A DNA stretch of 64,000 nt from Brachynemurus nebulosus (taxonomy: Eukaryota > Arthropoda > Insecta > Neuroptera > Myrmeleontidae), in the NCBI GenBank assembly GCA_035578155.1, contig JAPWDM010000008.1:21476598-21540597 (forward strand), in the 5' to 3' direction. A program made the translations under genes and the position numbers. Every line of letters begins with the position of its first letter. The first letter of the stretch is position 1. Below are positions 11,012 to 21,609 of the stretch, one piece after another. The notes beneath the pieces were generated by a model. That model had not been told where the DNA came from, made no database searches, and saw only the letters and a list, made by a program, of their open reading frames with translations.

Positions 11012-11051
<40 letters not shown>
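11012..11051 (+). repeat. 40-bp poly(A) tract
   Basis: Uninterrupted run of A. It ends 31 bp before an element of the 'hairpin plus tail' family. It could be the tail of a retro-inserted sequence or a simple microsatellite; no retrotransposon body is recognisable to its left. Confidence 0.9.
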
Positions 11052-11052
<1 letters not shown>

Positions 11053-11082
11053 GAAACTTCAAATATTTAAATTCTACGTAAA

Positions 11083-11467
11083 ATAGTATATTGTGCAATA
11101 AGTGCGGGAAATTGTTGACTGCCCACGAAAGCGAAGTTGAGCGCACGAACGTAGTGAGTGCGCTCATTCGCTTGAGTGGGGCTATCGACAATCCCGCACG
11201 AGTTGCACATACTATTTTTTATTACGAATTTCACATACTTTTTTCTATTATTATCACTATTTTTGACATTTTTATTACTTTTTAAAATAATATTTTTTTA
11301 AGTGTTCGTCTTTTTTTCTGAATTAATTATCGTTTAAATTACTTTGTTGGTGGTTTCTATAGAAATAATTATGAAATATTTATTAAATGAAAAATTAAGG
11401 GGCAGCTTTGCGTGTTTTGATTAAATTTTGCGTGTTTTATTGTCAATTTGCGTGTGGAAAGTTACTT
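11083..11467 (+). mobile_element. hairpin-plus-tail repeat, truncated copy
   Basis: Homologous to 58491-58960 and, inverted, to 19651-20117. The first 130 bp form a strong imperfect hairpin: 'aatagtatattgtgcaataa' through 'gcccacgaaagcg' pairs with 'cgctcattcgcttgagtggg' through 'gttgcacatactattttt'. The tail matches the other copies up to 'gtggaaagttactt' and then stops. There it joins a CAAGAC hAT MITE that has also lost its end. Confidence 0.75.
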
Positions 11468-11893
11468 GGTCTAGCAGTCTTGTCTTGGTCTTGCATTTTT
11501 TGCAAGACCAAGACCAAGACCAAGACCAAGACTATAAGTATGGCTGCAAGACCAATACCAAGACTCAAGTGAGCAAGACCAAGACTATAGCAAGAAAAAA
11601 GCAAGACTCTTGCTAAATTATTTAAATAGTTTAAAAGTATAATTAATACCGTAAAGAGAGAAAATTCTGATTTTAGAAGGAAAAAATTCGCTAATAAAAA
11701 AATGCAAGAAAGTGCAAGATTTTTAGCAATACCAAGACCAAGACGAATACCAAAACTGCATTTTGCAAGACCAAGACCAAGACCAAGACTCAAACTGCTC
11801 TAGCAAGACCAAGACCAAGATTCTTAATGCAAGAACAAGACCAAGGCCAAGACTGCCAAGTCTTGGTCTTGGTCTTGCATTTGCTCATCACTA
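11468..11893. mobile_element. hAT MITE built from CAAGAC hexamers, copy 2, left end lost
   Basis: Matches copies 1 and 3 throughout, and ends with the intact right repeat TTTGCTCATCACTA. The left 25-30 bp, including the terminal TAGTGATGAGC, are missing. The breakpoint coincides with the truncation of the neighbouring repeat, so one deletion probably removed both edges. Confidence 0.82.
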
Positions 11894-12160
11894 ATTACAC
11901 AGGCCTGCAAAATTAAGGTCATAAAAAACTTTTTTAATGTTAATAGGTGATCTTTATATTTTTTTGGGTGCTAAATCCAAATTCGAATTTCATTATTTTG
12001 TATCACCCACAGTTTTGTCACATTCTGGCTATGTCAGATTTAATGAAATATGCTAATATTCTATAGGAGTGGAAAAAAAATAACTTGTACAAGACAAACA
12101 GAACTTTATTTTAACACATAAAATATATTTTTATTCCTAATACTAAGTTTTATGAAGGTT

Positions 12161-12690
12161 TTAAGAATCCATGAGCTTATATTTTCTTTCTCTCTTTTCT
12201 TTGAAGCTTCGGATGTGGCTTTTTCTTCTGTGTGCCGCTTGCTGACTTTCTCGGTGAAAGGACCAACAGTAATCTCCCATCATCCTGGTGTTACAACGTC
12301 CCTGATAGCATTTTTCCATTATCTTGATATCCTGGTGGAAACGTTCTCCTTGTTCCTCACTGACAGCTCCTAAATTGTCCAGAAAGTAGTCTAGCTGGCT
12401 GTTTAAAAAAATGAACCTTTAAGCTCGTTAAACATCCCAGATTCTTGAAGCGATTAAGCATATTAGATACAATGGTTATATTATAGTCTGGGTCTTTTTT
12501 GTTACCCAAAAACTTATTAACAACTTCCTTGAAAGCAATCCAAGCGTCTTTCTTTTTCACTGTTATATGTAATTCAGAGTCAAACATCATTTTTCTTATA
12601 TCAGGGCCAATGAAGATGCCCTCTTGTAACTTTGCTTCTGATAAATGCGGGAACTTTGAGAAAAGATATTGGAATTATAAGATATTATAT
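12161..12690 (-). pseudogene. remnant of an uncharacterised transposon-associated protein
   Basis: Minus-strand reading begins near 12670 with FSKFPHLSEAKLQEGIFIG and continues PDIRKMMFDSELH, AWIAFKEVVNKFLGN, MLNRFKNLGC and LKVHF. A run of T near 12400 then causes one frameshift. The other frame resumes LDYFLDNLGAVSEEQGERFH, QDIKIMEKCYQG and MMGDYCWSFHRE to a stop at 12161. The motifs FLGN, LGAVSxEQGERFHQDI and DYCW belong to a protein family that I recall as widespread, repetitive and uncharacterised in insect genomes; its biochemical role is not known to me. The N-terminal part is missing: the hAT MITE at 12692 interrupts it and no matching frame is seen beyond 13163. Confidence 0.7.
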
Positions 12691-12691
12691 T

Positions 12692-13162
12692 TAGTGATGA
12701 GCAAAATTAGTCTTGGTCTTGCAGTCTTGTCTTGGTCTTGCATTTTTTGCAAGACCAAGACCAAGACTATGTATACCAAGAGCAAGACCAAGACCAAGGC
12801 TATAAGTATGGCTGCAAGACCAATACCAAGACTCAAGTAAGCAAGACCAAGACAATGGCAAGAAAAAAGCAAGACTCTTGCTAAATTATTTAAATAGTTT
12901 AAAAGTATAATTAATACCGTAAAGAGAGAAAATTCTGATTTTAGAAGGAAAAAATTTGCTAATAAAAAAATGCAAGAAAGTGCAAGATTCTTTAGCAATA
13001 CCAACATCAAGACCAATACCAAGACTGCATTTTGCAAGACCAAGACCAAGACCAAGACTCAAACTGCTCTAGCAAGACCAAGACCAAGATTCTTAATGCA
13101 AGAACAAGACCAAGACCAAGACTGCCAAGTCTTGGTCTTGGTCTTGCATTTGCTCATCACTA
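12692..13162. mobile_element. hAT MITE built from CAAGAC hexamers, copy 3
   Basis: Complete 471-bp copy with TAGTGATGAGCAAA inverted ends and exact 8-bp target duplications ATTATATT (12684-12691 and 13163-13170). Internal CAAGAC/GTCTTG arrays differ in number from the other copies. It is nested in the long-TIR element at 11902-13383, so it is younger than that element. Confidence 0.93.
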
Positions 13163-13542
13163 ATTATATTCATTATAAGATATTGGATCGCTGGCTTTCG
13201 CATATTTAGTATTATATTGATTGCATTAATTTTCTGAACTATTTTTTGAATATAAAGGTTTATGATGTAAAATGTAGGGAAATGGTGGGTGATACAGCAA
13301 TTTTATTGTTATTTTCAGATTCAGCACACTAAAATCCATAAAAACATGGTTAAAGTATTAAAAAAGTTTTTTAGTCGTTGGCCTGTGATTATTGATCAGA
13401 AAATATGAGAGACGACAATGATTTCAAAAAATATTTGCCCTATGTTCGATAAATCTATTTCCAGCCTGTATAATCAAGTTTGACAAAATTCAAGTTTACT
13501 ACGTCATGTGAATCAAAACTTCTCAAACTCTACTGGCTAATA

Positions 13543-14532
13543 GGGTAAGTGCGGGAGAGATGCCGCGTCGGGACAGATGCCGCAGTAGCCATAGTTCGTC
13601 CGTTGATTGATAGATAGCGCTATTAATAGATTATATGTTTAAAATAAGTTATTTATTTAAGCTGTATATGGTAACACTTATGATTTGTCCATCAGTTTAG
13701 TAATTATCCAACTTTTTTTTGATGAAAAGTAAGTTTTCTAACATAATATTTTATCAAGCATTTAATTCATTAGAATTTAAGAATGTATATTTCATTGTTT
13801 TAATGAAAATGAGTTTTGTTATTAATTTAGGTATATTTTAAAAGTAGGTACTGTATAAAATTTTAGGTTAGAATTCCGCACTATGCTTGCTATAGCAACA
13901 TGCGGCATCTATCCCAACAAAAAGGAGAGATGCCGCATTTAAAGTTGGTATAGATGCCGCATCATACTACATATTAAAAACATAGACTTATAACTTAATT
14001 ACCTATGCAATTTTTTTTTTTGGACTGTAAATTATGCCACGCAAAATATAAAAGATCCATTAATGGATCAGGACGAGCTCTCATATTAGTGAAGATAACG
14101 AAAATAATGATGATTGCCTGTGTATTGAATGTTTTGAAAAGTACTCAGAAACAAAAAAAGAGTTGACTGGTTAGGATGTATAAAGTGCCAAAAATGGTTA
14201 GATATGGCATGCATCATGTATGAAGATGTGTGTAATATATGTTCAAGAGGGGCGCTGCGCCAAAAAAGCAAATTTTTAAATATGAACTATGCGGCGTCTC
14301 TCCTTTTTTGATGCGGCATCTTTCCCATAGGTGTGGGAGAACCACCGCTTTGCAGGCTCTACAAAAATGTTAATTATGAATCCTTAACGACTCAAAATTT
14401 AAAATTATTTATAAATAATTTTAAAGAACAATGTTTACATTTATTGTGTACCAAATTTCAAATCAATTAAATGCATACTTAAAGAATTATCAAGTGTTTT
14501 CAAAATGTGCGGCATCTCTCCCGCATTCACCC
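13543..14532. mobile_element. pogo/Tc1-type deletion derivative, TA target
   Basis: Ends GGGTAAGTGCGGGAGAGATG and, reversed, GGGTGAATGCGGGAGAGATG, each flanked by TA (13541-13542, 14533-14534). The 'gagatgccgc' motif is repeated several times in both orientations near each end and inside (13567, 13900, 13927, 14290, 14320). It contains a remnant of a zinc-finger-like C-terminus (14040-14260). Confidence 0.78.
14105..14260 (+). pseudogene. transposase C-terminal zinc-finger-like remnant
   Basis: With one frameshift near 14160 the plus strand reads DCLCIECFEKYSETKKE, then VDWLGCIKCQKW, DMACIMYEDVC and NICS. The Cys spacing CxxC...CxxC...C...CxxC resembles the PHD-like finger at the end of many pogo/jerky-type transposases (known family feature). 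The rest of the transposase is gone. Assignment rests on motif resemblance only. Confidence 0.45.
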
Positions 14533-15171
14533 TATTCGTCCAAAAATACTAACCAATTCAACAAAAACTTAAGTACGTACGTTTACATGAATATCGAAAA
14601 ATACAACAAAAAATATTACCAACAGTTTCCTAAGTCAAAACTCAAATTGTTACATTAATGTCATCATTATAACAGGTGGGAGTATCTAAAAAGGTCTCCC
14701 CGGCGCTTACGCCATTCTTTTAAATTTAGTTGCAACAAAAAATATATTGCCAATATGTACAAAACGATGATGTTATTGGATCAAAATAATTTACATTCAA
14801 TATAGAATATATTTTAAATAAATTTTAAATACCTCTGTTACAGCATCCTGCGGAACATAGTGAATTTCCCAGGACTTACTTTTAAGGAATAACTTCCTAT
14901 CACGCAGACGTAAAAATAAAATTTCGCGAAATACTTTCCGAGAATAAATTTCTCAACGTAAAAATTCGATAAATAAGTGCATAAATATATTTTGTTAAGA
15001 AAAAAATATAAATAAGTTAAAAAAAGAAATAAGAAATTGTAATGCAAAAAAAGTCTGATTAATTTTTTTTTCTAGGAATCATAATCAATAAATTTTTGAC
15101 AACCAAAAATCTTTAAAATAAAGCTTTATCGATACATATTTACTATATAAGCAAAACTTAATTGGTACAAA

Positions 15172-15373
15172 CAGGCCCGATGAGAGAGTGGCGTAGCCGG
15201 GGTTACAGCCCCGGGGCCCGAACTGGAAATGGGGACCCGTAACTGTCGGTAGGGGCCCGGCAAAAAGTAAAACAAACTTTTGTTTTGCTCATTACTTATG
15301 TTTTTGGGGAAAAATTATTAAGAAAAGTACCTACTTTGTTCCCGGGGCCCGCCATTTCTCTCCACGGCCCCGA
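15172..15373. mobile_element. hAT MITE, 202 bp
   Basis: Begins CAGGCCCGATGAGAGAGTGG and ends CCACGGCCCCGA. Exact octamers GGTACAAA flank it (15164-15171 and 15374-15381). Inverted homologue of the MITE at 7501-7705. Confidence 0.88.
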
Positions 15374-15822
15374 GGTACAAAGAGACTGCTCTGTGAGTTA
15401 TGAGACTTATTTTTCTCACAGCTTGTAGGTATATTAAATCAGTATATACGATACTTATTTTTCTTATAAACGCTGTAGGTATACTAAACCCTTATTAACA
15501 AAACGTAAGTAAACTAAAATTTATTATACTAAAAGAGAACCAAAAATTGTCTTTTTTTTAAATTTTACTCGAAAACCACTTTACATAGAATAATAGTTCA
15601 AAAGCTTTTAAAGAAACCTTTTAAATTGTAGCAAATTTTAACAAACAACTCATTTTTTGGCGAAAAATGTCTAAAAATAATCATGTTTTGGGCATCGGAC
15701 GTGTTTAACTAAGGATAGGTACTAAGGATTTCAAGGCTTCCAACGTTTTCGTCAAATTTCATAAAGAAATTTGTTCGAGAGTTATCGTGCTGACACTGCT
15801 GACACATAAATACATACATATA

Positions 15823-16079
15823 ATTGAAGACATGAGTGGATGAAGGTGTTATGTAAGATTTTTTATAATTTTACAGTAGAAGCGTTAGAAAGTTTAAATT
15901 TACCTATACTTCCCATGCAATAGCACATGTTTATTATTGAATTTCTACAAAACTATTGGGTCTAATGAAACCAAATTTTAATATATGATACTTTAGCATA
16001 GAATATATCAAAATTTGGCAAAAAATGAATTTTTGAAAAAAAATGTTACATAACACCTTCATCCACTCATGTCTTCAGT
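15823..16079. mobile_element. TIR MITE, ACATGAGTGGATGAAGGTG family, copy 1
   Basis: Inverted ends 'gaagacatgagtggatgaag' with matching reversed right end. Interior shared with 17311-17559 ('cccatgcaatag', 'ttattgaatttctacaaaac'). It interrupts the element at 14829-16190 at the point where the related copy at 63 kb has a TA microsatellite. Confidence 0.8.
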
Positions 16080-16417
16080 TATGTGTATAAATTTAGTGAA
16101 TATTATTTTTAAGTGCTCAAAACAAATTTCTATCGTAGTCCCGGACTTAAGACCAATTGTCTGGTTCAAGAACATCGTTGTTTTGTATGTCTTGAATGGT
16201 CATGAACAATAATATTTTTTTATTGCAAGAAAATTTATAAGAATGGTGCAAACGTCAATATAATTTACCTAAAAACTTACAAATTAAAGTTTCATTTTTT
16301 AAAGTCTCAAGTCACAAAAACATTTTAAAGGCAAAATTTTTTCCTCTAAACAAGACTTTCGTTTTTGCTGATTCAAAAAACTATAAGTATTTTGAGTTCC
16401 CAGCTAACACTAAATTT

Positions 16418-16789
16418 CAGGGCCGGATCTAGAGATATTAGAAGGGGGGCAAAATTTCCTGTCGGCGCCCCCGGAACAAAAAAAAAATTTTTCCTGGAAG
16501 TGATGACAAAAAAATGTCAACTGGACCCTATCATAAATGGTCTCTGTCGACCTTTTTTTTTTTGATCATCACTTCCTTTTCTAGGAACAAATTCACCTGA
16601 AGCCTATCATAAATAGTGCCTGTGGACCTTTTTTTTTTTTTGCTCGTCACTTCCAAAATTTTCTCAATTTTACTGTTCCAAACAAATTTTCACCACTTTG
16701 GCGCCCCAATTTTCACCGTTTTGGCGCCCCTAAAACCCTCACAAGGGGGGCACGTGCCCCGGCTTGCCCCCCCCCCAGATCCGGCCCTA
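16418..16789. mobile_element. hAT MITE, 372 bp
   Basis: Ends CAGGGCCGGATCTAGAG and AGATCCGGCCCTA. Octamers CTAAATTT and TTAAATTT flank it with one mismatch. The interior has repeated 'tttttttgctcgtcacttcc'-like and 'ggcgcccc' segments, shared with the element at 29368-29576. Confidence 0.85.
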
Positions 16790-17154
16790 TTAAATTTAGA
16801 TTAGTTTAAGTTAGTTACTTACATCTTTCAATTTTGATTAAATTAATTAATTATTTTTTCACCAATCAAAATTATTTTATTCCATGTCCCTCTCAAAGCA
16901 CTACTTTTGAAACAACCCCTAAATTACAGTCGCCTTAATACACCACATATTTATTATATCCTATTAAGAATTTTCATAAATTTCAAGTTTTAATGAAACT
17001 TGAAATTTATGAAAATTACAAGTTTTTTCGAAAGTTTTTTCGATATTTCTAACAATTCCACTAATAATAGATACCATCAAAGCAGACAATACTTTGCATA
17101 TTGAATGTAACTTTGCCAAACTACATTTTATGTCAAACAAATTAAAATTGCATG

Positions 17155-17670
17155 ACTCATAACGTCTATAGCACATCTATTTTAGTGACAGGAATATTTC
17201 TAACAAATCAGTGGTACTATATGAAATTTTCTGGCATTGATAATAATCGCGATTTCTTCAAAAGCTGAAAATAGTACCCTATCATATGAATTAAAAAATA
17301 CTAATAGACGACATGAGTGGATGAAGGTGAAGTTATGCAACATTTTTATAATTTATTTTACAATAGAAGCGTTTGAAAGTTTTTATTTACATATACTTCC
17401 CATGCAATAGCTCATGTTTATTATTGAATTTCTATAAAACTATTGGATGTAATAAAACCAAATTTTAGTATATGATACTTCAGCATGGGACATTTCAAAA
17501 TTTTGCAAAAAATTAATTTTTGAAAAAAAATGTTATATAACACCTTCATCCACTCATGTATTCAATAATTTGAAGAAATCGAAGAAAGAAAATTTATATG
17601 ATAGGTACCACTAATTTAATAGAAATGCCCCTGTCACTAAAAGAAGTGCTATAAACATCATGAACCATGG
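17155..17670. repeat. inverted repeat surrounding a MITE
   Basis: The left arm, with 'tagtgacaggaatatttcta' and 'cgatttcttcaaa', is matched in reverse by the right arm ('atagaaatgcccctgtcact', 'aatttgaagaaatcg'). Arms are about 110-150 bp, imperfect, and enclose the MITE at 17311-17559. This may be an older foldback element that acted as the insertion site. Confidence 0.6.
17311..17559. mobile_element. TIR MITE, ACATGAGTGGATGAAGGTG family, copy 2
   Basis: Ends ACATGAGTGGATGAAGGTG and, reversed, the same 19 bases. The interior is about 85 percent similar by eye to 15823-16079. Non-coding, 249 bp. Confidence 0.82.
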
Positions 17671-19186
17671 CTATTTACTTAATTTGTTTTATATTTAAAT
17701 GTGATTTATTAATTAATTAATTTTTTAATAACTTTTTAACGGCTTAGTGAATCGGTTTGAAATTTTCAATCATCTCGTAGCATTTTGAAATTCCTCCGAA
17801 AAATCCGCAGAATGTACTCAGCTCTTGTAGTCAGCTGAGAGCTATAATAGTTTGATGTATTGTACAATCAGTTGTAGTGATAGCTATTATTTAACAAAGA
17901 TAACTATTTATTTACCTCATAGTTTGTTATACAACGCAATTATTCACGAATTTCTAATTTCATGTACTTTTATCTCCGATTGTACCTCCCAAACATCCTT
18001 CTAACAAAGTTACCTTCAATAGACAAAATTGTATGATTTAGCGGTACAAGATTCTTTTTCCTCCTTATTTTGCCTGAATTTTTTCACCTTAAAGATAACA
18101 AAAATGCTTTTGGGTCTACGTCCAAAACATTACTTACATAAATTTAAAATTCTGAAGAAACTTCTGAAACGGAAATATTAATCAGAAACCTCACATTGTT
18201 GCTTTAATTTCGACAAAAGTACACTTTTTTGTTAAAACCAAAAAAAAACACTCATGACTCAAAACCCAAAAAATAACAGCAGGTCTTTCATTTTCATCAA
18301 ACACTCCGGTACATGGTAAACAAAAAATTACACTCCGGACAAAACAAAAAACACACTCACCATAAAAATAAAAAATCTGAATCAAACTCTACTTTTCAAT
18401 TATATTTAGTTATTAATCAGTAGATGTTGTTCCATCAACACAAAACATTCAATAATTTAACTAAACATAACACACATTGTACAATTGGCCCCACTCATTC
18501 CGGGTGAGTCCGGTACGGTACGGTGTCATATAACATTCCAGTAACCGCACCCCTTTCAGTAGGTGTGTCTATATGCACCACGTGGCCCAATTCTTTCGCC
18601 TATCAGTGCAGTGCGGAGGTGGTGACTTTTATTGCGTTTGGTGCGCACACCAATTTCCGCTTGTTTAATGTTCATTCTTTCATTTCAATCAAAATTAAAT
18701 TCGAAAAAGTTGGCATCACTGTTCTCTGGTGCCAACAAAATTGATATTGTTTGGTTGGTAAATTCCAGTAAGTGGTAGTGGTAATGGATTGGAGGCGGAG
18801 GGGGGGGGGGGTATTCTTAAATAATTACCAACAACATTCAATTGAGAAAACAGGTGACATTCTATAATTAATAAAATTTAATTCGATTTAAATTGTAAAT
18901 TCTCTTGGATGGAGAGAGAGAGAGAGAGAGAGAAAGAATATGATTTTTTCTCTGACAGTTTTGTTTACTTCAACTTTCAAATATGACAAAAGAATAACGG
19001 GTAGGTATAGAATGTCGAATTTAAATTAATATTTAAGTACATATTATTTAGGTTTGAAATTAATTTAAATTATTGTCACATATTAATGGAACAAATTTTT
19101 AGACGCCATATTTGATGTTTTGTTATTACACGATAGGTTTGTATTTTTAACCGACTTCAAAAACGAGGAGGTTCTCAATTCAACTA
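17671..19186. other. no gene recognised; low-complexity tracts
   Basis: AT-rich, without a supported ORF. It contains overlapping GTACGGTACGG repeats near 18510, a G run near 18800-18811 and a (GA)n tract near 18911-18933. Confidence 0.5.
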
Positions 19187-19335
19187 GGGATGATCGATAT
19201 TCATCGATAATATAGAAAAACATCGATGTTTAGGGAGAAAACATCGATATAAAAACATCGACGTTATGTCCTCGATAACATCGACACATCGATATTATGA
19301 GAATAATATCGAAACATCGATATCCAGTATTTATA
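19187..19335. repeat. ATCGAT-rich cluster, probable hAT-like MITE
   Basis: Begins TAGGGATGATCGATATTCAT and contains about ten ATCGA/TCGAT motifs in both orientations ('aacatcgatg', 'acatcgatat', 'acatcgacg'). The segment at 54476-54519 ends with the complementary edge 'catcgatgctcatccctaac', so the terminal repeat is about TAGGGATGANC, a hAT-like end. The right end of this copy is not clear. Confidence 0.5.
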
Positions 19336-19650
19336 AAGTCCTGTCGCTGATTTAAAACAAGATCCATCACTTTTATGGCAAGTTCTAGGATAAAATTTTC
19401 ATATTAATCGATTAATTTTCCTAATTGTTCAAATTGTATTTTTAATTTCAATATAAATAAATAATTACAATCATTTTTGAGCTAATTTCACTTACCGCAC
19501 TCCTATTCACTTACCGAGAACCTATTTTACTTACCGCATTGTTATTTTTTGGTTTCCATGGATATAAGCAAACGTTCGGGAAATGCAACTTACCAGCATT
19601 GTCAACAGCATCGGTAAATGCATGAAAATACACGATCGTGCAAAAATTTT

Positions 19651-20117
19651 TTTTTATTACTCATGCGGGAGAAGTACTAACTTGGCGTACACATTTCTGT
19701 ACGCAAAATAGCTGTTTGCCCACTGTACTCTTCCCACATACTTTCTTGCGTGCGGAAAGTAACTTTCCACACACAAATTAACAATAAAACACGCAAAGCC
19801 GCCTCTTGATTTTTCATTTAATAAATATTTCATAATTATTTCTGTAGAAACCACCAACAAAGTAATTTAAACAATAATTAATTCAGAAAAAAAAGACGAA
19901 CACTTAAAAATATTATTTTAAAAAGTAATAAAAATGTCAAAAATAGTAATAATAATAGAAAAAAGTATGTGAAATTCGTAATAAAAAATAGTATGTGCAA
20001 CTCGTGCAGGATTATCGATTGCCCACTCAAGCGAATGAGCGTACTCACTACGTTCGTGCGCTCAACTTCGCTTTCGTGGGCAATCGACAATTTCCCGCAC
20101 TTATTGCACAATATACT
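19651..20117 (-). mobile_element. hairpin-plus-tail repeat, complete copy
   Basis: Inverted relative to 58491-58960 and matching it from 'actcatgcgggagaagtact' to 'cccgcacttattgcacaata'. The hairpin part lies at 19985-20117, the tail at 19651-19984. It has no coding capacity, and a shared sequence 'gagcgcacgaacgtagtgag' sits at the hairpin tip. Confidence 0.8.
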
Positions 20118-20734
20118 GAAAGCTTTTGTCGAATAATAAAAAGTTTACACAAAAATTACTCTAATTCAGCTCCTCATCCCTGTTCAAGATCACTTCCAGG
20201 AAGCTTAATCTGAGGAAAAAGGAATTTTGAAATGAAATTTTGAAAACAGAATAATGAAATTGGAAACAAATTTTAGGTTTTCAAAGTCGTTCCTTTCACT
20301 TTTATTAAAATCAAGCATATATGACCAAAAGAAAAAGGCTTTCTATCAAATCAGTAACATTTCTAAACGGAATTTCGTCATTTTGATAGCAAAAATAAAA
20401 AGTTTTTACCCAGATTACCGTAATTCAGCGAATTACCCTAATTCAGCGATTTCCAAACTGGGGGGGCGCCCCCACCCCAGGGAGGCGCGTAATATTCACC
20501 AGGGGGCGTAGGTTAATTGCAAATATCGTCGTCGTTTTGATAAAATCATGGTTTTAAAAATAAGCGCTCAAACATAATTACCAAATAATGGACATTTTAT
20601 ATTAAGGAGTTAAATGGGTCGTTTTAGCAAAAAAAAAAAAACTATTTTTTTAATTTTTTTAAGAATATAAGAAAATATAATTCATCAACTTTTGGCATTA
20701 AAATTCACATAGTGTTTGAAAAATTATCACACAA
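20118..20734. other. short direct repeats and one hAT-like end
   Basis: The motifs 'attactctaattcagctcc', 'attaccgtaattcagcgaat' and 'taccctaattcagcgatt' recur. CAGCGATTTCCAAACTGG at 20446 followed by a G run resembles a hAT terminus, but no partner end was found. No gene is supported. Confidence 0.4.
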
Positions 20735-20935
20735 TTGGATCGGCTGGGAGTCGAACACTGATCTCTTGGTTGCTAGCCAAGCGCCTTACCAACTAGGCCA
20801 CCGCATCGGCCGCTCGTTCGAGTGCCATTCCAGTTCCGATAACCAATCGAACACATGCTCTCTTTAATGCGAGACGCAGTTACATTTTTAATTTCAAATG
20901 TTATCGAGTGCCTGTGAAACATTATTAATGTTGAG
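20735..20935 (-). repeat. tRNA-related SINE-like element, copy 3
   Basis: The minus-strand head from about 20812 reads GATGCGGTGGCCTAGTTGGT, then a perfect anticodon-like stem CTTGG/CTAGCAA/CCAAG (anticodon position AGC), then B-box-like GTGTTCGACTCC and CCGATCC. The tail toward lower coordinates has 'tgataatttttcaaacacta' and 'tgaattttaat' as in copy 1. Upstream of the head, 20816-20935 matches the upstream part of copy 1, and its outer part also matches 5861-5915. Mispairing in acceptor and T arms argues against a real tRNA. Confidence 0.65.
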
Positions 20936-21609
20936 TGTTCAAGTATCAGCTAAAGCTGGACATTAAGTGAACATATGAATATTGGTGTATGCATAAATAC
21001 GGACAAAATTTCCTTTACATTTTACAACTTACTTTTCATTTTTACCAAAGTTAAGCATGTAAAACTACTAGAAAATAGATTTCTTTCGAATTAGTGATCA
21101 TCTTCACTAAACACGAATTGCATCCCTCGGTCAAAAATCAAACACACGAATTGCATGCCGCGGTTATTGCTTTTAAAGGTGTAGTTGATGACAAATGCAT
21201 ACATACGTACTTACACAATTTATTCATTATTTTATATAAAATAATTTTCAGAAATAATTTTTTCCAAAATCATTCATATTTTTGTTTTATTCAGGTTTTA
21301 TCTCACCTATTTATTGTATTTTAATAAAAAAGAATGGCTAAGTACGTATTCAAGTTAGGGTCCCGTAGTCAGTAGTTTCTTAAATTTTTTTATTTTTTAT
21401 TTTTATTTTAAATACCTTGAATAAATTTTTACCGGGAAAACTATCAGTAGCTATTTTTTCACAACTTTTAGAGTTCTGGAGAATTCAAGTGGTTTTTATG
21501 GAGTTTTATGGATTGGTATCGTGTCCGGACAGCGCGTGTTCACAGAGCGAACATAACTATGGTGCAATAAAAATAAACTGACCAGATGTACAAATGTACA
21601 TTGATAATA

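Larger units (their letters stand above)
11902..13383 (-). mobile_element. long-TIR element carrying a decayed transposon-type ORF
   Basis: The two ends are inverted copies over about 130 bp. Left: CAGGCCTGCAA, then 'aaaaacttttttaatgt', then 'gtgctaaatccaaa' and 'ttttgtatcacccaca'. Reversed right: CAGGCCAACGAC, then 'aaaaaacttttttaatact', then 'gtgctgaatctgaaa' and 'ttgctgtatcacccacc'. Between them is a minus-strand remnant of an arthropod transposon-associated protein (12161-12690), split by hAT MITE copy 3. The target duplication is not clear. Confidence 0.7.
14829..16190 (+). mobile_element. relative of the satellite-bearing element, without the array
   Basis: The left end 'aaatacctctgttacagcat...aacatagtgaatttccca' matches the left end of the insertion at 60379 ('aaatacccctgtcgcagcat...aacatagcgaatttccaa'). 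The right part, with 'gggcatcggacgtgttt', 'ttcgagagttatcgtg', 'aatttagtgaatat' and 'tagtcccggact', matches 63130-63390. It carries no satellite monomers and is itself interrupted by a hAT MITE (15172-15373) and a TIR MITE (15823-16079). The right limit is approximate. Confidence 0.6.

Noticed and set aside
18523..18744. 73-codon ORF on the plus strand
   Set aside because: No motif, no splice-supported continuation, and flanked by low-complexity DNA.
20735..20815. tRNA-Ala(AGC) gene on the minus strand
   Set aside because: The anticodon arm is perfect, but acceptor and T-arm pairing are poor and the flanks match two other repeat copies, so it is SINE-like.
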